Positions 31,007 to 39,661 of a stretch of DNA of 60,225 nt are shown here, one piece after another. The DNA lies in NCBI GenBank assembly GCA_017303655.1, contig JAFLCE010000013.1, forward strand, positions 1 to 60,225, written 5' to 3'. A program made the position numbers and the translations under genes. The stretch is from Anaerolineae bacterium (GTDB taxonomy: Bacteria > Chloroflexota > Anaerolineae > Anaerolineales > Villigracilaceae). The first letter of the stretch is position 1. Each line of letters starts with the position of its first letter. The notes beneath the pieces were generated by a model. The model saw only the letters and a program-made list of their open reading frames with translations, did not search any database and had not been told where the DNA came from.

Positions 31007-33574
31007 ATGCAACCGTCTCTTGAAAAATTACGCAAATTCTTTCGTCTCGAACACGAAAACAAATACGAAAATACCGCCATCATTGGTGGACTTGCCAAAA
31101 TGCTCGATTATTGGGAAGGGGAAGCCCGCGCCGATGGCGTGGCAGAAGAAGTGATTCAAGCCGTCGTTTCGCGCTTGCGGGGCTATGAAAAGCTCAGCCC
31201 CACTGGGCGCGCGGATTCTCTCAAAGGTTTGTGGAAGCGCATCGGCGAAACCTACCCGGAAGCCGGGCAAAAGCCCAAAGGGCAACCTCAGCCACAGAGA
31301 CCGACTCAAGCTCCCCGTGTGGAGAGAAGCGATGAACCGGCGCAAGCAAAAGCCAATGACGCTGAAGCGGCTCCGGTGCAGAATCAAAGCCAGCCGAAGC
31401 AGAATCCTCCAAGACAACAGCAACAACAGCAGCAGCAAAAGCAAAGACAAAATCCTCCGCAGCGATTTGAGTCTGCCACGAGCGCCGTGCATAGCCAGAC
31501 GCCCGCCGCATTAGGCGCGGAGTTGACGGTGTTGAATGGTGTGGGTCCGAAGAATGCCGAGTCGCTTGCGAACCTTGGCATGAAGACGCTGGGCGATATG
31601 TTGTATTACTTCCCGCGTCGTTATGAAGATTACTCGCTGCTCAAGCCGATCAATGCTTTGATGTATGGAGATGTTGTGACGGTCTTGGGCACGATCCAAA
31701 GTGTTCACAACCGCCCTGTACGCGGCGGCAAGATGAATATCATTGAAGTTGTGATCAGCGATGGCACGGGCGGATTGAAGATCTCGTTCTTTAATCAGCC
31801 GTGGTTGATGAACCGCTTTAAAGTGGACGACGCCATTTCGGTTTCCGGCAAGATCGATCAGTATCTTGGGCGCATTGTGATGAATAGCCCCGATTGGGAA
31901 CCCGTGGAGATGGAAAATCTGCACACCAATCGCATTGTGCCGATCTATTCGCTCACAGAACGCATCACGCAAAAATGGCTGCGCAATCAAATGAAGCAGG
32001 TCATTACTTATTGGGCACCTGCCGTGGTGGATGCCCTGCCCGATGCGATCAAACGTGAAGCGCGTTTGGTCTCATTAGGTGAAGCGCTCACTCAGGCGCA
32101 TTTCCCTGATTCTCAAGCGCGGCTCAAACATGCGCGCGAACGCCTTGCCTTCGACGAAATTTTTTATTTGCAAATGGGCGTGCTGCGCCAAAAACGTGAC
32201 TGGCAGGAAGTGGAAGGCAAGCGCTTCACCGTCTCGGACGAGTGGCTGGATGCGCGTTTAGCGGCTTTACCTTTCACCCTGACCTCTGCCCAACAAGAAT
32301 CGCTGAACGATATTCGCCGCGACCTCGACTCTGGCAAGCCGATGAATCGACTCATTCAAGGCGATGTTGGTTCAGGCAAGACGGTCATTGCCGCGTTGGG
32401 TGCAAGCATGGTCGTTGCCAGTGGAGCGCAAGCCGCCATCATGGCGCCGACATCCATTTTGGCGGAACAGCATTATCGTAATTTCACGAATTTGCTGGCT
32501 GGCGAAAATGGATTTTTACAAAAAGAAGAGATTCGTCTCTTGGTTGGGAATACTACCGAATCAGAGAAGGAAGCGATCCGTCAGGGACTCGCCGATGGCT
32601 CGATCAAGTTCGTGATTGGCACACACGCTGTTATCGAACCGGATGTGCAGTTCAAGGAATTGCAATTCGTGGTGATCGATGAACAACATCGCTTCGGTGT
32701 GGATCAGCGCGCCGAGTTGCGTAGCAAAGGCACGAACCCGCATCTATTGGTGATGACGGCGACTCCCATTCCACGCTCGCTGGCGTTGACGGTCTTCGGC
32801 GATCTCGACCTTTCGGTAATGGATGTGATGCCGGTTGGCAGACAGCCGATTGCGACCCATGTTCTCCGTCCGCAGGAACGTGAGCGCGCATACACAATGA
32901 TCCGCTCGCAGGTGAAGAATGGCAGTCAGGCGTTCATCGTTTATCCGCTGATCGACGAGAGCGAGAAGATCAACGTCCGCGCGGCGGTGGATGATTTTGA
33001 AACGCTTTCTAATCAAGTATTTTCCGACCTCAAGGTGGGCTTGTTGCATGGACGCATGAAGCCCAGTGATAAAGATGAAGTGATGTTGAAATTCCGCGAT
33101 AGGGAATTTGACATCCTTGTTTCAACGACGGTCATCGAAGTGGGCGTGGATGTTCCCAATTCCACGCTGATGCTAATCGAAGGCGCGGATCGATTCGGGC
33201 TGGCGCAGTTGCATCAATTGCGCGGACGTGTCGGGCGCGGTTCGGTAGCTTCGACCTGTCTGCTGATTCCCACGCATGAAGACGCGGCAGAGAATGAACG
33301 TCTACAGGCGATGGCGACGACGAACAACGGTTTCGAGCTCGCCGACCTCGATTTAAAATTACGCGGACCCGGCGAATTCCTCGGCACGCGTCAGGCTGGC
33401 TTTGCTTCATCGTTGAAGATGGCGAGCATCACCGATGTGCCGCTAATCGAAAAAGCCCGTGAACAAGCCAAATCCCTGTTTGCGCGTGACCCATACCTAA
33501 CCCAACCCGAACATGCCTTATTGGCTGAAGCCTTTGAGCGATTCTGGAAGGGCACGTCGAGCGATGTATCATAA
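31007..33574 (+). CDS. recG: ATP-dependent DNA helicase RecG with long N-terminal extension
   Basis: An 855-residue protein, longer than the usual 680-700. The core starts near residue 165 with LTVLNGVGPKNAESLANLGM (HhH), then the OB wedge domain (DVVTVLGTIQSVHN), Walker A GDVGSGKTVIAAL, the DEQH box IDEQHRFGVDQR, motif III MTATPIPRSLALTVFG, and motif VI QLHQLRGRVGRG. RecG remodels stalled replication forks and branches recombination intermediates. Residues 1-90 form an extra helical domain (LEKLRKFFRLEHENKYENTA), followed by a low-complexity Pro/Gln linker with a run of eight Gln (near residues 130-150). Leaderless-type start. No neighbour suggests an operon on the left. Confidence 0.94.
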   Translation: MQPSLEKLRKFFRLEHENKYENTAIIGGLAKMLDYWEGEARADGVAEEVIQAVVSRLRGYEKLSPTGRADSLKGLWKRIGETYPEAGQKPKGQPQPQRPTQAPRVERSDEPAQAKANDAEAAPVQNQSQPKQNPPRQQQQQQQQKQRQNPPQRFESATSAVHSQTPAALGAELTVLNGVGPKNAESLANLGMKTLGDMLYYFPRRYEDYSLLKPINALMYGDVVTVLGTIQSVHNRPVRGGKMNIIEVVISDGTGGLKISFFNQPWLMNRFKVDDAISVSGKIDQYLGRIVMNSPDWEPVEMENLHTNRIVPIYSLTERITQKWLRNQMKQVITYWAPAVVDALPDAIKREARLVSLGEALTQAHFPDSQARLKHARERLAFDEIFYLQMGVLRQKRDWQEVEGKRFTVSDEWLDARLAALPFTLTSAQQESLNDIRRDLDSGKPMNRLIQGDVGSGKTVIAALGASMVVASGAQAAIMAPTSILAEQHYRNFTNLLAGENGFLQKEEIRLLVGNTTESEKEAIRQGLADGSIKFVIGTHAVIEPDVQFKELQFVVIDEQHRFGVDQRAELRSKGTNPHLLVMTATPIPRSLALTVFGDLDLSVMDVMPVGRQPIATHVLRPQERERAYTMIRSQVKNGSQAFIVYPLIDESEKINVRAAVDDFETLSNQVFSDLKVGLLHGRMKPSDKDEVMLKFRDREFDILVSTTVIEVGVDVPNSTLMLIEGADRFGLAQLHQLRGRVGRGSVASTCLLIPTHEDAAENERLQAMATTNNGFELADLDLKLRGPGEFLGTRQAGFASSLKMASITDVPLIEKAREQAKSLFARDPYLTQPEHALLAEAFERFWKGTSSDVS

Positions 33575-33581
33575 ATAACCC

Positions 33582-33610
33582 GTAGGGGCGCAGCATTGCT
33601 GCGCCCCTAC
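33582..33610. repeat. GTAGGGGCGCAGCA palindrome between recG and coaD
   Basis: GTAGGGGCGCAGCA (33582-33595) and TGCTGCGCCCCTAC (33597-33610) are perfect 14-bp arms with one base between. A TGTAGG-family element, close in sequence to the one at 10334. Confidence 0.88.
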
Positions 33611-33627
33611 AATAATATTGGAGACAA

Positions 33628-34146
33628 ATGGTTAGAGCCTTATTCCCCGGAACCTTCGACCCGATCCATTACGGTCATATGGACATTGCCAACCGCGCTT
33701 CGAAACTTTTCGATGAGGTGGTGATGGCAGTATATGACAAGCCTTTGAAGAACCTGATGTTCTCACCTGAACAGCGTATTTCTCTTGTTAAAGAATCTTT
33801 TCAAGATAACCCAAAGATAAAAGTGACAGGCTATAGCGGGCTGACCATTGAGTTCGCCAAGCAGATCGAGGCACAGGTGATTGTGCGCGGCTTGCGAGTC
33901 TTCTCCGATTTTGAGTTCGAATTCCGCATGGCATTGGCAAACCAGCGTATGGCTGGGGATGCTGTCGAAACGGTGGCATTGATCACCGCTGAACAGCACA
34001 CCTTCCTTTCCTCATCTACGGTGCGGGAGATCGCCATGCTAAATGGCAATGTCTCCAGCATGGTGCCGCCCTATGTGGAGCGTGCCCTCAAAGAGATGGT
34101 CGCCCAAATGGGGGAGCAGTCTCCGCCGAATGCATTGCGGGATTAA
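33628..34146 (+). CDS. coaD: phosphopantetheine adenylyltransferase
   Basis: A 172-residue nucleotidyltransferase: FPGTFDPIHYGHMDIANRA carries the HxGH-type site (here HYGH), RGLRVFSDFEFEFRMALANQ the phosphopantetheine site and FLSSSTVREIA the late motif (ISSTxxR). It makes dephospho-CoA from phosphopantetheine and ATP, the penultimate CoA step. GGAG lies before ATG 33628. About ten residues longer than most, at the C-terminus. It is followed by the coiled-coil gene, a neighbour it keeps in related genomes as far as I know. Confidence 0.95.
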   Translation: MVRALFPGTFDPIHYGHMDIANRASKLFDEVVMAVYDKPLKNLMFSPEQRISLVKESFQDNPKIKVTGYSGLTIEFAKQIEAQVIVRGLRVFSDFEFEFRMALANQRMAGDAVETVALITAEQHTFLSSSTVREIAMLNGNVSSMVPPYVERALKEMVAQMGEQSPPNALRD

Positions 34147-34189
34147 TGTGCTAGAATTAACAGAAATCGCTTCATTTAGTGAGTGACCT

Positions 34190-34675
34190 ATGGATATCCT
34201 ACAATTAATTGATCGCCTGGAAGAACTCTTCAACGATGCGAAGGCTGTGCCCTTCACGCATAATGTTGTTGTGGATGAAGATAAGATGCTGGAACTCATC
34301 GACCAGATGCGCATCGCCATCCCTGAGGAAGTGAAGAAAGCGCAACAGCTCGTGGCGCAGCGCGACCGCGTGATGGCTCAGGCACAAGAAGAAGCCAACC
34401 GCACCCTGCAGATCGCGCGTGATAAAGCCGATCAGCTTGTGCAGAAGGATATTGTCACGCAGGAAGCTCAACGTCGCGCCGATCAAATCTTGGCGCAGGC
34501 GCGCGCCGAAGCCGAAGGGGTACGTGCTGACGCCGATAACTATGTGCTCGACACGCTGATGCAATTGCAAGATCAGATCGCGAAGGTGAGCAATCAGGTC
34601 AACAACGGTGTGCGCATGGTGCAAGAAGATCAGATGCGCAAGAACCCGGCTGGTTTTGATAGCACTGAGAAGTAA
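34190..34675 (+). CDS. coiled-coil protein, DivIVA/ATP-synthase-b-like
   Basis: A 161-residue soluble protein. After a short N-terminal segment (MDILQLIDRLEELFNDAK) residues 45-150 are almost continuous coiled coil with Ala/Glu/Arg/Gln heptads (AQEEANRTLQIARDKADQLV, then RADQILAQARAEAEGVRADA). This resembles DivIVA and F-type ATPase b-subunit helices, but no membrane anchor or ATPase cluster exists here. It lies 43 bp after coaD. Function unknown; a scaffold for division or cell shape is a guess only. Confidence 0.7.
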   Translation: MDILQLIDRLEELFNDAKAVPFTHNVVVDEDKMLELIDQMRIAIPEEVKKAQQLVAQRDRVMAQAQEEANRTLQIARDKADQLVQKDIVTQEAQRRADQILAQARAEAEGVRADADNYVLDTLMQLQDQIAKVSNQVNNGVRMVQEDQMRKNPAGFDSTEK

Positions 34676-34686
34676 AAGTAAAAGAG

Positions 34687-34723
34687 AAAAAAACTCCCCG
34701 CTACAATGGCGGGGAGTTTTTTT
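34687..34723. terminator. bidirectional terminator after the coaD operon
   Basis: AAACTCCCCGC pairs with GCGGGGAGTTT around TACAATG, with A-run before and T-run after. Between convergent coaD-side genes and lysA. Confidence 0.92.
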
Positions 34724-34740
34724 ATGAATAGATGAAACTC

Positions 34741-36030
34741 TTAATCTTTAGATAACAAATCTGCAACCGTTTCCCGCCTTAGCATTTGCAGTACCTGTCC
34801 TTCTTCCAACATCAACACAGCCGGTTTACGCGCGCCGTTATAGTTCGAAGACATACTCAAGTGATACGCACCCGCCACCGGAATTGCGATCAGATCCCCT
34901 TCTTTGACGTTTGGCATGAGCAGGTCTTCGATGACGATATCCCCGGACTCGCAATATGGTCCGGCAATGGATACGCGTTCGCCTCCTTCTCCGCTCGGGC
35001 TTGATACCGTTAAACAAGAATATCTCGCCCCGTACAGTGCAAAGCGTGGATTATCCGCCATGCCGCCATCGGTGAGTAGCCAAGTTTTGTCGCCGCGTTT
35101 TTTTACTGCACCCACACGATACATGGCAACGCCTGCCCTTGCCACCAGGCTTCGCCCTGGCTCAAGATGCAAATGCGGTAAGTCCAATCCGCGCAGTGTA
35201 CAACCTTCGATCACGGCTTCTGAAATTCCGCGCACATAACTCTCCACCAACGGCTGCGGCAATTCATCTTCATGATAGGCCACACCCCAGCCGCCACCGG
35301 GGCAGAAATGCCATTCACCTGAAAAGCCAATTTCTTTGGTGAGGTCGAGTGCCATCTCAATGGCGGGAATCAAAGGCTCGGGGTCGCGGAAGTTGGAGCC
35401 TTGATGAAAGTGAATCCCTTTAATGGGTAGATTGTTTTCTTTGCAAAAATTGGCTGCGTTGAGTAGTTCTTCGCGAGTCATGCCAAACTTGCTTTCGTGG
35501 TGTCCAGTTTGTGTGTGGGTGTGATGCGTGGTAACGGTTACTCCGGGGAGAAGGCGCAGCCAAAGATCAGGGAATGGGGAAGAGGTGGTAGTGAATAGAT
35601 CTTTGATACGGTGGAGTTCGCTGAGATTATCGACAACGATGGTTGCGGCATTCTTGATAGCGGACTTCAAATCAGCATGTGATTTATTGACCCCATGCAC
35701 CAGAATTTTTTCACGCGGCACACCCGCAGCGACGGCAATGCCGATCTCACCTTCGCCCGTGCAATCGATGGTCAAGCTGTGCGACTGAGTCCATTGCGCG
35801 AGGGTAAGGCAGAGGAATGCCTTCCCGGCATAGGTTATAGAAGCAGCTGCGGGGTAGTATGAAGCGAGTGCGGATTTATATTCCAACGCGGCGGCATCGA
35901 GTGTCGCACGGTCATACAAGTAGAGCGGAGTTCCATATTGTTCGGCGAGATTTGTGAGGTCGTGCCCGGCAATGGAGAGGCGCTCGTTTTCGATTTTTGT
36001 TGTGATGGGAAAGAGGTCAATTCGTTTCAT
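34741..36030 (-). CDS. lysA: diaminopimelate decarboxylase
   Basis: A 429-residue fold-type III PLP enzyme. The Schiff-base Lys is in ITYAGKAFL, with HFHQGSNF, the phosphate loop GGGWGVAY, EPGRSLVA and the late substrate motif GPYCESGD. It decarboxylates meso-diaminopimelate to L-lysine in the last lysine step. ATG 36030 (MKRIDLFP) is chosen; the longer frame to 36087 lies in the upstream gene. The start overlaps the 3' end of the diguanylate cyclase gene by 14 bp, so it is coupled to it. Related decarboxylases for polyamines share the fold, but the CESGD motif fits LysA. Confidence 0.88.
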   Translation of the reverse strand: MKRIDLFPITTKIENERLSIAGHDLTNLAEQYGTPLYLYDRATLDAAALEYKSALASYYPAAASITYAGKAFLCLTLAQWTQSHSLTIDCTGEGEIGIAVAAGVPREKILVHGVNKSHADLKSAIKNAATIVVDNLSELHRIKDLFTTTSSPFPDLWLRLLPGVTVTTHHTHTQTGHHESKFGMTREELLNAANFCKENNLPIKGIHFHQGSNFRDPEPLIPAIEMALDLTKEIGFSGEWHFCPGGGWGVAYHEDELPQPLVESYVRGISEAVIEGCTLRGLDLPHLHLEPGRSLVARAGVAMYRVGAVKKRGDKTWLLTDGGMADNPRFALYGARYSCLTVSSPSGEGGERVSIAGPYCESGDIVIEDLLMPNVKEGDLIAIPVAGAYHLSMSSNYNGARKPAVLMLEEGQVLQMLRRETVADLLSKD

Positions 36031-38560
36031 AGTCACTGGCGAGTTTGATGCGGTTTCTACCCTGTTGTTTGGCACGCATAGCGGCATGGTCTGCTGCGAT
36101 CAGCAGTTCATTCGATTGAATGGCATCTTGCGGGTAGGTGGCGATCCCAATACTGAGTGTGTGCCCGGGTTTACGCTTGTCGTTTTCTGGCATTTCAGGT
36201 GACTCGATCTGTGCGCTCTGGTGCAGGCGTTCGGCGAAGGTAGAGGCATTCTGCTGGTTGCAATCTGAAAGGATGATGGCAAATTCATCTCCACCGTAGC
36301 GAGCGGCAACGTCGTATTTGCGCAGGTTCACTTTGATGATATCGGCAACTGCTTTAAGCCTTGCATCTCCAGCGGGGTGCCCCCATTGGTCGTTGTATTC
36401 TTTGAAATAATCAATATCGAAAATAATAAGTGATACAGGGGTGCCATTGCGCCCGGCGCGCTCCACCTCGGCGACTAGTGCCTGCTCGAAGACATGTCGA
36501 TTCGAAAGACCGGTCACGGCATCGGTGGTTGCCATTTTCTTGAGTTCCATATGCAATCTGGCATTATCCACTGCCACAGCAATGGGGCCTGCAATTGCGG
36601 TCAAAAGATCAACGTCAGATTGTCTCAACGGTTTCTGCGGCGTTGATTCTACGTTTAAGACTCCAAGCACAAGATCGTCTTTTAAGAGAGGTACACATAT
36701 CTCGCTGGTGACCTGTATATCGGCTCTCAGGAAGGTATCTTCCTTGGTTGTGTTCTCAATAAATTGAGCCGTCTTGGTGCGAATGGTCTTTCCGGCAACG
36801 CCCTGGCTGATGTGGATCATACGGATGACACTGTCTTCTGGGTAACCCGTCTGTGCGGCGAGGTGTAAATACTCATCTTGTAAAAAATAAATGCTGACAT
36901 GACTATATCCAAAGGCTTGCTTGAGGCTTTCCACCACCGTTTGGCTGATAGTTTCAAGATCAAGCGAACTGGCTACCAGTTTGGAAACGTCCTGAATGGT
37001 TTCAAGGGTGCGCAGATTCTCGCGGGTTTGGGCAAAGAGCAAAGCGCGTTGTAGTGATTCAGAAACTTGAGTTGCGAGCGTTTCAAGCGTAAGCACATCT
37101 TGAATATCGAATGCCTGAAGCTCAAAACTTTCGACATAAAGGACACCATACAAAACTCCCTGCTTGAAGATCGGGGTACACAGGGCTGACCCAGAACGGT
37201 CGCTGGTGGAAAAGTAATGTCTATCCTTAGATACATCCCCCGTGATATAGGTCTTTTTCAGGCTGGCGGTGTACCCGATAATGCCTGAGCCAAATTCCTG
37301 CCGGTAACCAGGTTGGTAATTGAAATCTTCAGTCCCTGAGATTACAGCGATCTCAAGCATATTGTCCGGGGTGAGCAGCGAAATGGCTGTTTCCGGGTAT
37401 CCCAATAAGCGTGTGATGGAATCCACTGTACGTTGTAATATTTCCAGTTCTTCAAAACTATCGGCAATGTGTCTGCCGGTTTCCTCGAGTAGGGATAAAA
37501 ACTGTGAACGGCGTCTTTCGGCACGTAAAAGCATTTGTTCGTTGCTGATGTCGTGGAGAATGACCGCTCGTCCGACCAGATCTGCGCCGGTCTTTGGAAT
37601 GGGAATGACCCGTGCCTCATACCATTTACTGATGCCCTCTTCTACTACATGTTCAAATTTGAAGTTGGCTTCAGGAGAGTTCCAAATTTTCTTAAATTGC
37701 TCAGGCTCGGGCAACGTGGAAAAAGCAGATTGTTTTTCGCTCGAGATTTTTAATCCCAGCCGTTTCAAAGCCGATTGATTGATATCGGTGATCTCATCAT
37801 TTTTGTTGACGACGATGATGGCATCACGTAAATTTTCCACCACCAAAACCGCCGCCAAAGGGAAAAGAGAAGAGATGCCAAAGCGGAAAAATCCAAACGC
37901 GATCAATGGAGCTGAGATCGCAAAAGATATAGGGGTAGGATCTAGTTGGTGATTTTTCCCATAGAACAGAAATATGAAATTTACGATTGCAGTTAAGAAA
38001 ACGCCAAGTAGCATGATCCCCGTTTTAACACGTAGCACTCTATCACTTTTTATGAATGCGATGATGTAAACAATGATGCCAGTAGCGATCATGCCATAGG
38101 CGATCGCGGCGCAAAGCCAGAAGGCGGGTCCGTATTCAATCATGAGCGGAGCTGGTTGATTCTGCGCGAGAGAGTGCGAAACCCATATCAGCCCATGGAA
38201 TTCATTGGTAAACCCTAGAAAAAAAGAGATTATCGCAGGAATAGTCAGTAAAAAGATTCGCCCGCGGCGCGACCACCATTCGTGGATCCCGGTATAACGC
38301 AGCGCGAACCCCAGCCATAAGGCAGGCGCAAGCCCCATGCCCAGATAGAGCATTTTACGTGCGAAGATTTTCATTGCCAGGTCTGGGTGCAGGATCTCTA
38401 TTAAGTAAAAAACTGCCCAAACCGTCATAGACAGCATTAAGAAACCCAATGTGCGTGCGCCGGGAATATTCCATTGGCGCAAGACACGGATGCTAATGCC
38501 GGTTGTTATAACGATGAGAATGGAGAGCGAAAATAAATATAAAGTAAGGGAGGTGTCCAT
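36017..38560 (-). CDS. 7TM-PAS-GAF-GAF-GGDEF diguanylate cyclase
   Basis: An 847-residue sensor enzyme. Residues 1-230 hold seven TM helices of the HisKA_7TM type. A PAS domain (near 235-345, VVENLRDAIIVVNKNDEITD) and two GAF domains (near 365-510 and 530-675) follow. The C-terminal GGDEF domain shows RYGGDEFAIIL, an intact active site, and RKYD five residues upstream is the RxxD inhibitory site. It should make c-di-GMP from GTP in response to a membrane or small-molecule cue and be limited by product. The 3' end overlaps lysA. The PilZ protein at 17457 is a possible receiver. Confidence 0.92.
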   Translation of the reverse strand: MDTSLTLYLFSLSILIVITTGISIRVLRQWNIPGARTLGFLMLSMTVWAVFYLIEILHPDLAMKIFARKMLYLGMGLAPALWLGFALRYTGIHEWWSRRGRIFLLTIPAIISFFLGFTNEFHGLIWVSHSLAQNQPAPLMIEYGPAFWLCAAIAYGMIATGIIVYIIAFIKSDRVLRVKTGIMLLGVFLTAIVNFIFLFYGKNHQLDPTPISFAISAPLIAFGFFRFGISSLFPLAAVLVVENLRDAIIVVNKNDEITDINQSALKRLGLKISSEKQSAFSTLPEPEQFKKIWNSPEANFKFEHVVEEGISKWYEARVIPIPKTGADLVGRAVILHDISNEQMLLRAERRRSQFLSLLEETGRHIADSFEELEILQRTVDSITRLLGYPETAISLLTPDNMLEIAVISGTEDFNYQPGYRQEFGSGIIGYTASLKKTYITGDVSKDRHYFSTSDRSGSALCTPIFKQGVLYGVLYVESFELQAFDIQDVLTLETLATQVSESLQRALLFAQTRENLRTLETIQDVSKLVASSLDLETISQTVVESLKQAFGYSHVSIYFLQDEYLHLAAQTGYPEDSVIRMIHISQGVAGKTIRTKTAQFIENTTKEDTFLRADIQVTSEICVPLLKDDLVLGVLNVESTPQKPLRQSDVDLLTAIAGPIAVAVDNARLHMELKKMATTDAVTGLSNRHVFEQALVAEVERAGRNGTPVSLIIFDIDYFKEYNDQWGHPAGDARLKAVADIIKVNLRKYDVAARYGGDEFAIILSDCNQQNASTFAERLHQSAQIESPEMPENDKRKPGHTLSIGIATYPQDAIQSNELLIAADHAAMRAKQQGRNRIKLASDYETN

Positions 38561-38568
38561 GCGGTATC

Positions 38569-38946
38569 TTATGGATCAAAAAACAACATCCACCAGATCT
38601 CCCAATTTTGGACGGGTGCGGCTGTAGGCAGGGGTGTGGCTACAATGACGGGCTCAACGCCAGGCACACTGACAGGGATAACCGGCTGATCGCCTTCCTG
38701 TAAATAATGTCCGTCGGTTCGCGCCCATTCTTCCACAGCATCGGTTGAAGCTGCGTAAGCTACCTGAGTTTGCAAAGCGACCTGAGTTTGTACAACCTGT
38801 GTGGCAGATAAACGCATTTCATCGCGTTGCTCATTCAAGCGGTTTAATTCTTCGAGGCGGGAGTTAAATTCAACAACAAAAAGAACAAGGATAAATATGC
38901 CTGTCATCACCGCGAGGCGCCTGAACCGGATTGGGAACTGGAACAT
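38569..38946 (-). CDS. FtsB/DivIC-like septum protein
   Basis: A 125-residue single-pass protein. A TM helix at about 10-27 (LAVMTGIFILVLFVVEF) is followed by a coiled coil (NSRLEELNRLNEQRDEMRLS), then the EWARTDGHYLQEGDQPVIPV segment typical of FtsB/DivIC proteins and a Pro-rich end. It would join the FtsL/FtsQ division complex. TAAGAT lies six nt before ATG 38946, again without Shine-Dalgarno sequence. It starts a transcript with the diguanylate cyclase 8 bp downstream and lysA. Confidence 0.85.
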   Translation of the reverse strand: MFQFPIRFRRLAVMTGIFILVLFVVEFNSRLEELNRLNEQRDEMRLSATQVVQTQVALQTQVAYAASTDAVEEWARTDGHYLQEGDQPVIPVSVPGVEPVIVATPLPTAAPVQNWEIWWMLFFDP

Positions 38947-39065
38947 GGCATTATCTTAACCGTATTCGCTTGCATTGGCAAACCCTCATTTGTGGTAAAA
39001 TCTTGCCCCGCAGGTCGTTGTACCCTTCGATCTGACACCAATTTTTGCCAGAAAGGGCTTAAATC

Positions 39066-39599
39066 ATGAAAGTACTATTGATCAAAGACGTTTACAAACT
39101 CGGACGCGCCGGTGAGATCAAGAAAGTCGCCGATGGATATGGACGCAACTTCCTGCTTCCGCAGGGGCTGGCGGTTCTCGCCACCGAAGGCGCGCTCAAG
39201 CAGGTTCAGAAGATCAAGTCTCAGGCTGAAGTTCGCCGCAACACCCAGAATAGTGAACTCAAGGGCGTTGCCGACCTTATCCAAGGTGTGACCCTGATCT
39301 TCCCCGCCAAGGCTGGCGATACCGGCAAGCTTTACGGCTCCATCACCACCGGTGATATTGCCGCCGCGCTCACCGAAAAGATCCGCTTCGAAGTCAAGCG
39401 ACAGCAGGTGGATACTCAACCCATTCGTTCCCTCGGTGAATTCACCGCTCACGTCCGCCTGACGATGGACTTGGTTCCTGACCTAAAGATCATCGTCCAC
39501 CGCGAAGGTGAAGCAGTGGAAACGGGCAGCGCCCAACACGAAGAACCTGCCAAGGCTGAGAAAATCGAAGAGCCTGCCGCAGAAGAAAAAGCAGAATAA
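39066..39599 (+). CDS. rplI: 50S ribosomal protein L9
   Basis: A 177-residue L9. The N-terminal rRNA-binding domain reads [20 protein letters not shown], then [19 protein letters not shown], followed by the long helix and the C-terminal domain. A Glu/Ala/Lys-rich tail ([19 protein letters not shown]) of about 28 residues makes it longer than the usual 148-150. AGAAAGG precedes the ATG. A TAAAAT box at 38996-39001 is a likely promoter. It is divergent from the FtsB-like gene. Confidence 0.95.
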   Translation: MKVLLIKDVYKLGRAGEIKKVADGYGRNFLLPQGLAVLATEGALKQVQKIKSQAEVRRNTQNSELKGVADLIQGVTLIFPAKAGDTGKLYGSITTGDIAAALTEKIRFEVKRQQVDTQPIRSLGEFTAHVRLTMDLVPDLKIIVHREGEAVETGSAQHEEPAKAEKIEEPAAEEKAE

Positions 39600-39617
39600 G
39601 GGAATAGAAACAACATC

Positions 39618-39643
39618 ACATCACCGGCGCAAGTCGGTGATGT
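39618..39643 (+). terminator. hairpin after rplI
   Basis: ACATCACCG (39618-39626) pairs with CGGTGATGT (39635-39643) around GCGCAAGT, followed by TTGTAAT. A moderate terminator for rplI just before the RodZ-like promoter. Confidence 0.6.
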
Positions 39644-39649
39644 TTGTAA

Positions 39650-39655
39650 TACAAT
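39650..39655 (+). promoter_or_regulatory. TACAAT -10 box of the RodZ-like gene
   Basis: TACAAT ends six nt before ATG 39662; no Shine-Dalgarno sequence is present. Confidence 0.5.
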
Positions 39656-39661
39656 ACTCTT

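Noticed and set aside
31400-31500. CAG/CAA tandem stretch considered as a CRISPR-like or regulatory repeat.
   Set aside because: It is a codon repeat inside recG giving poly-Gln, without spacer structure.
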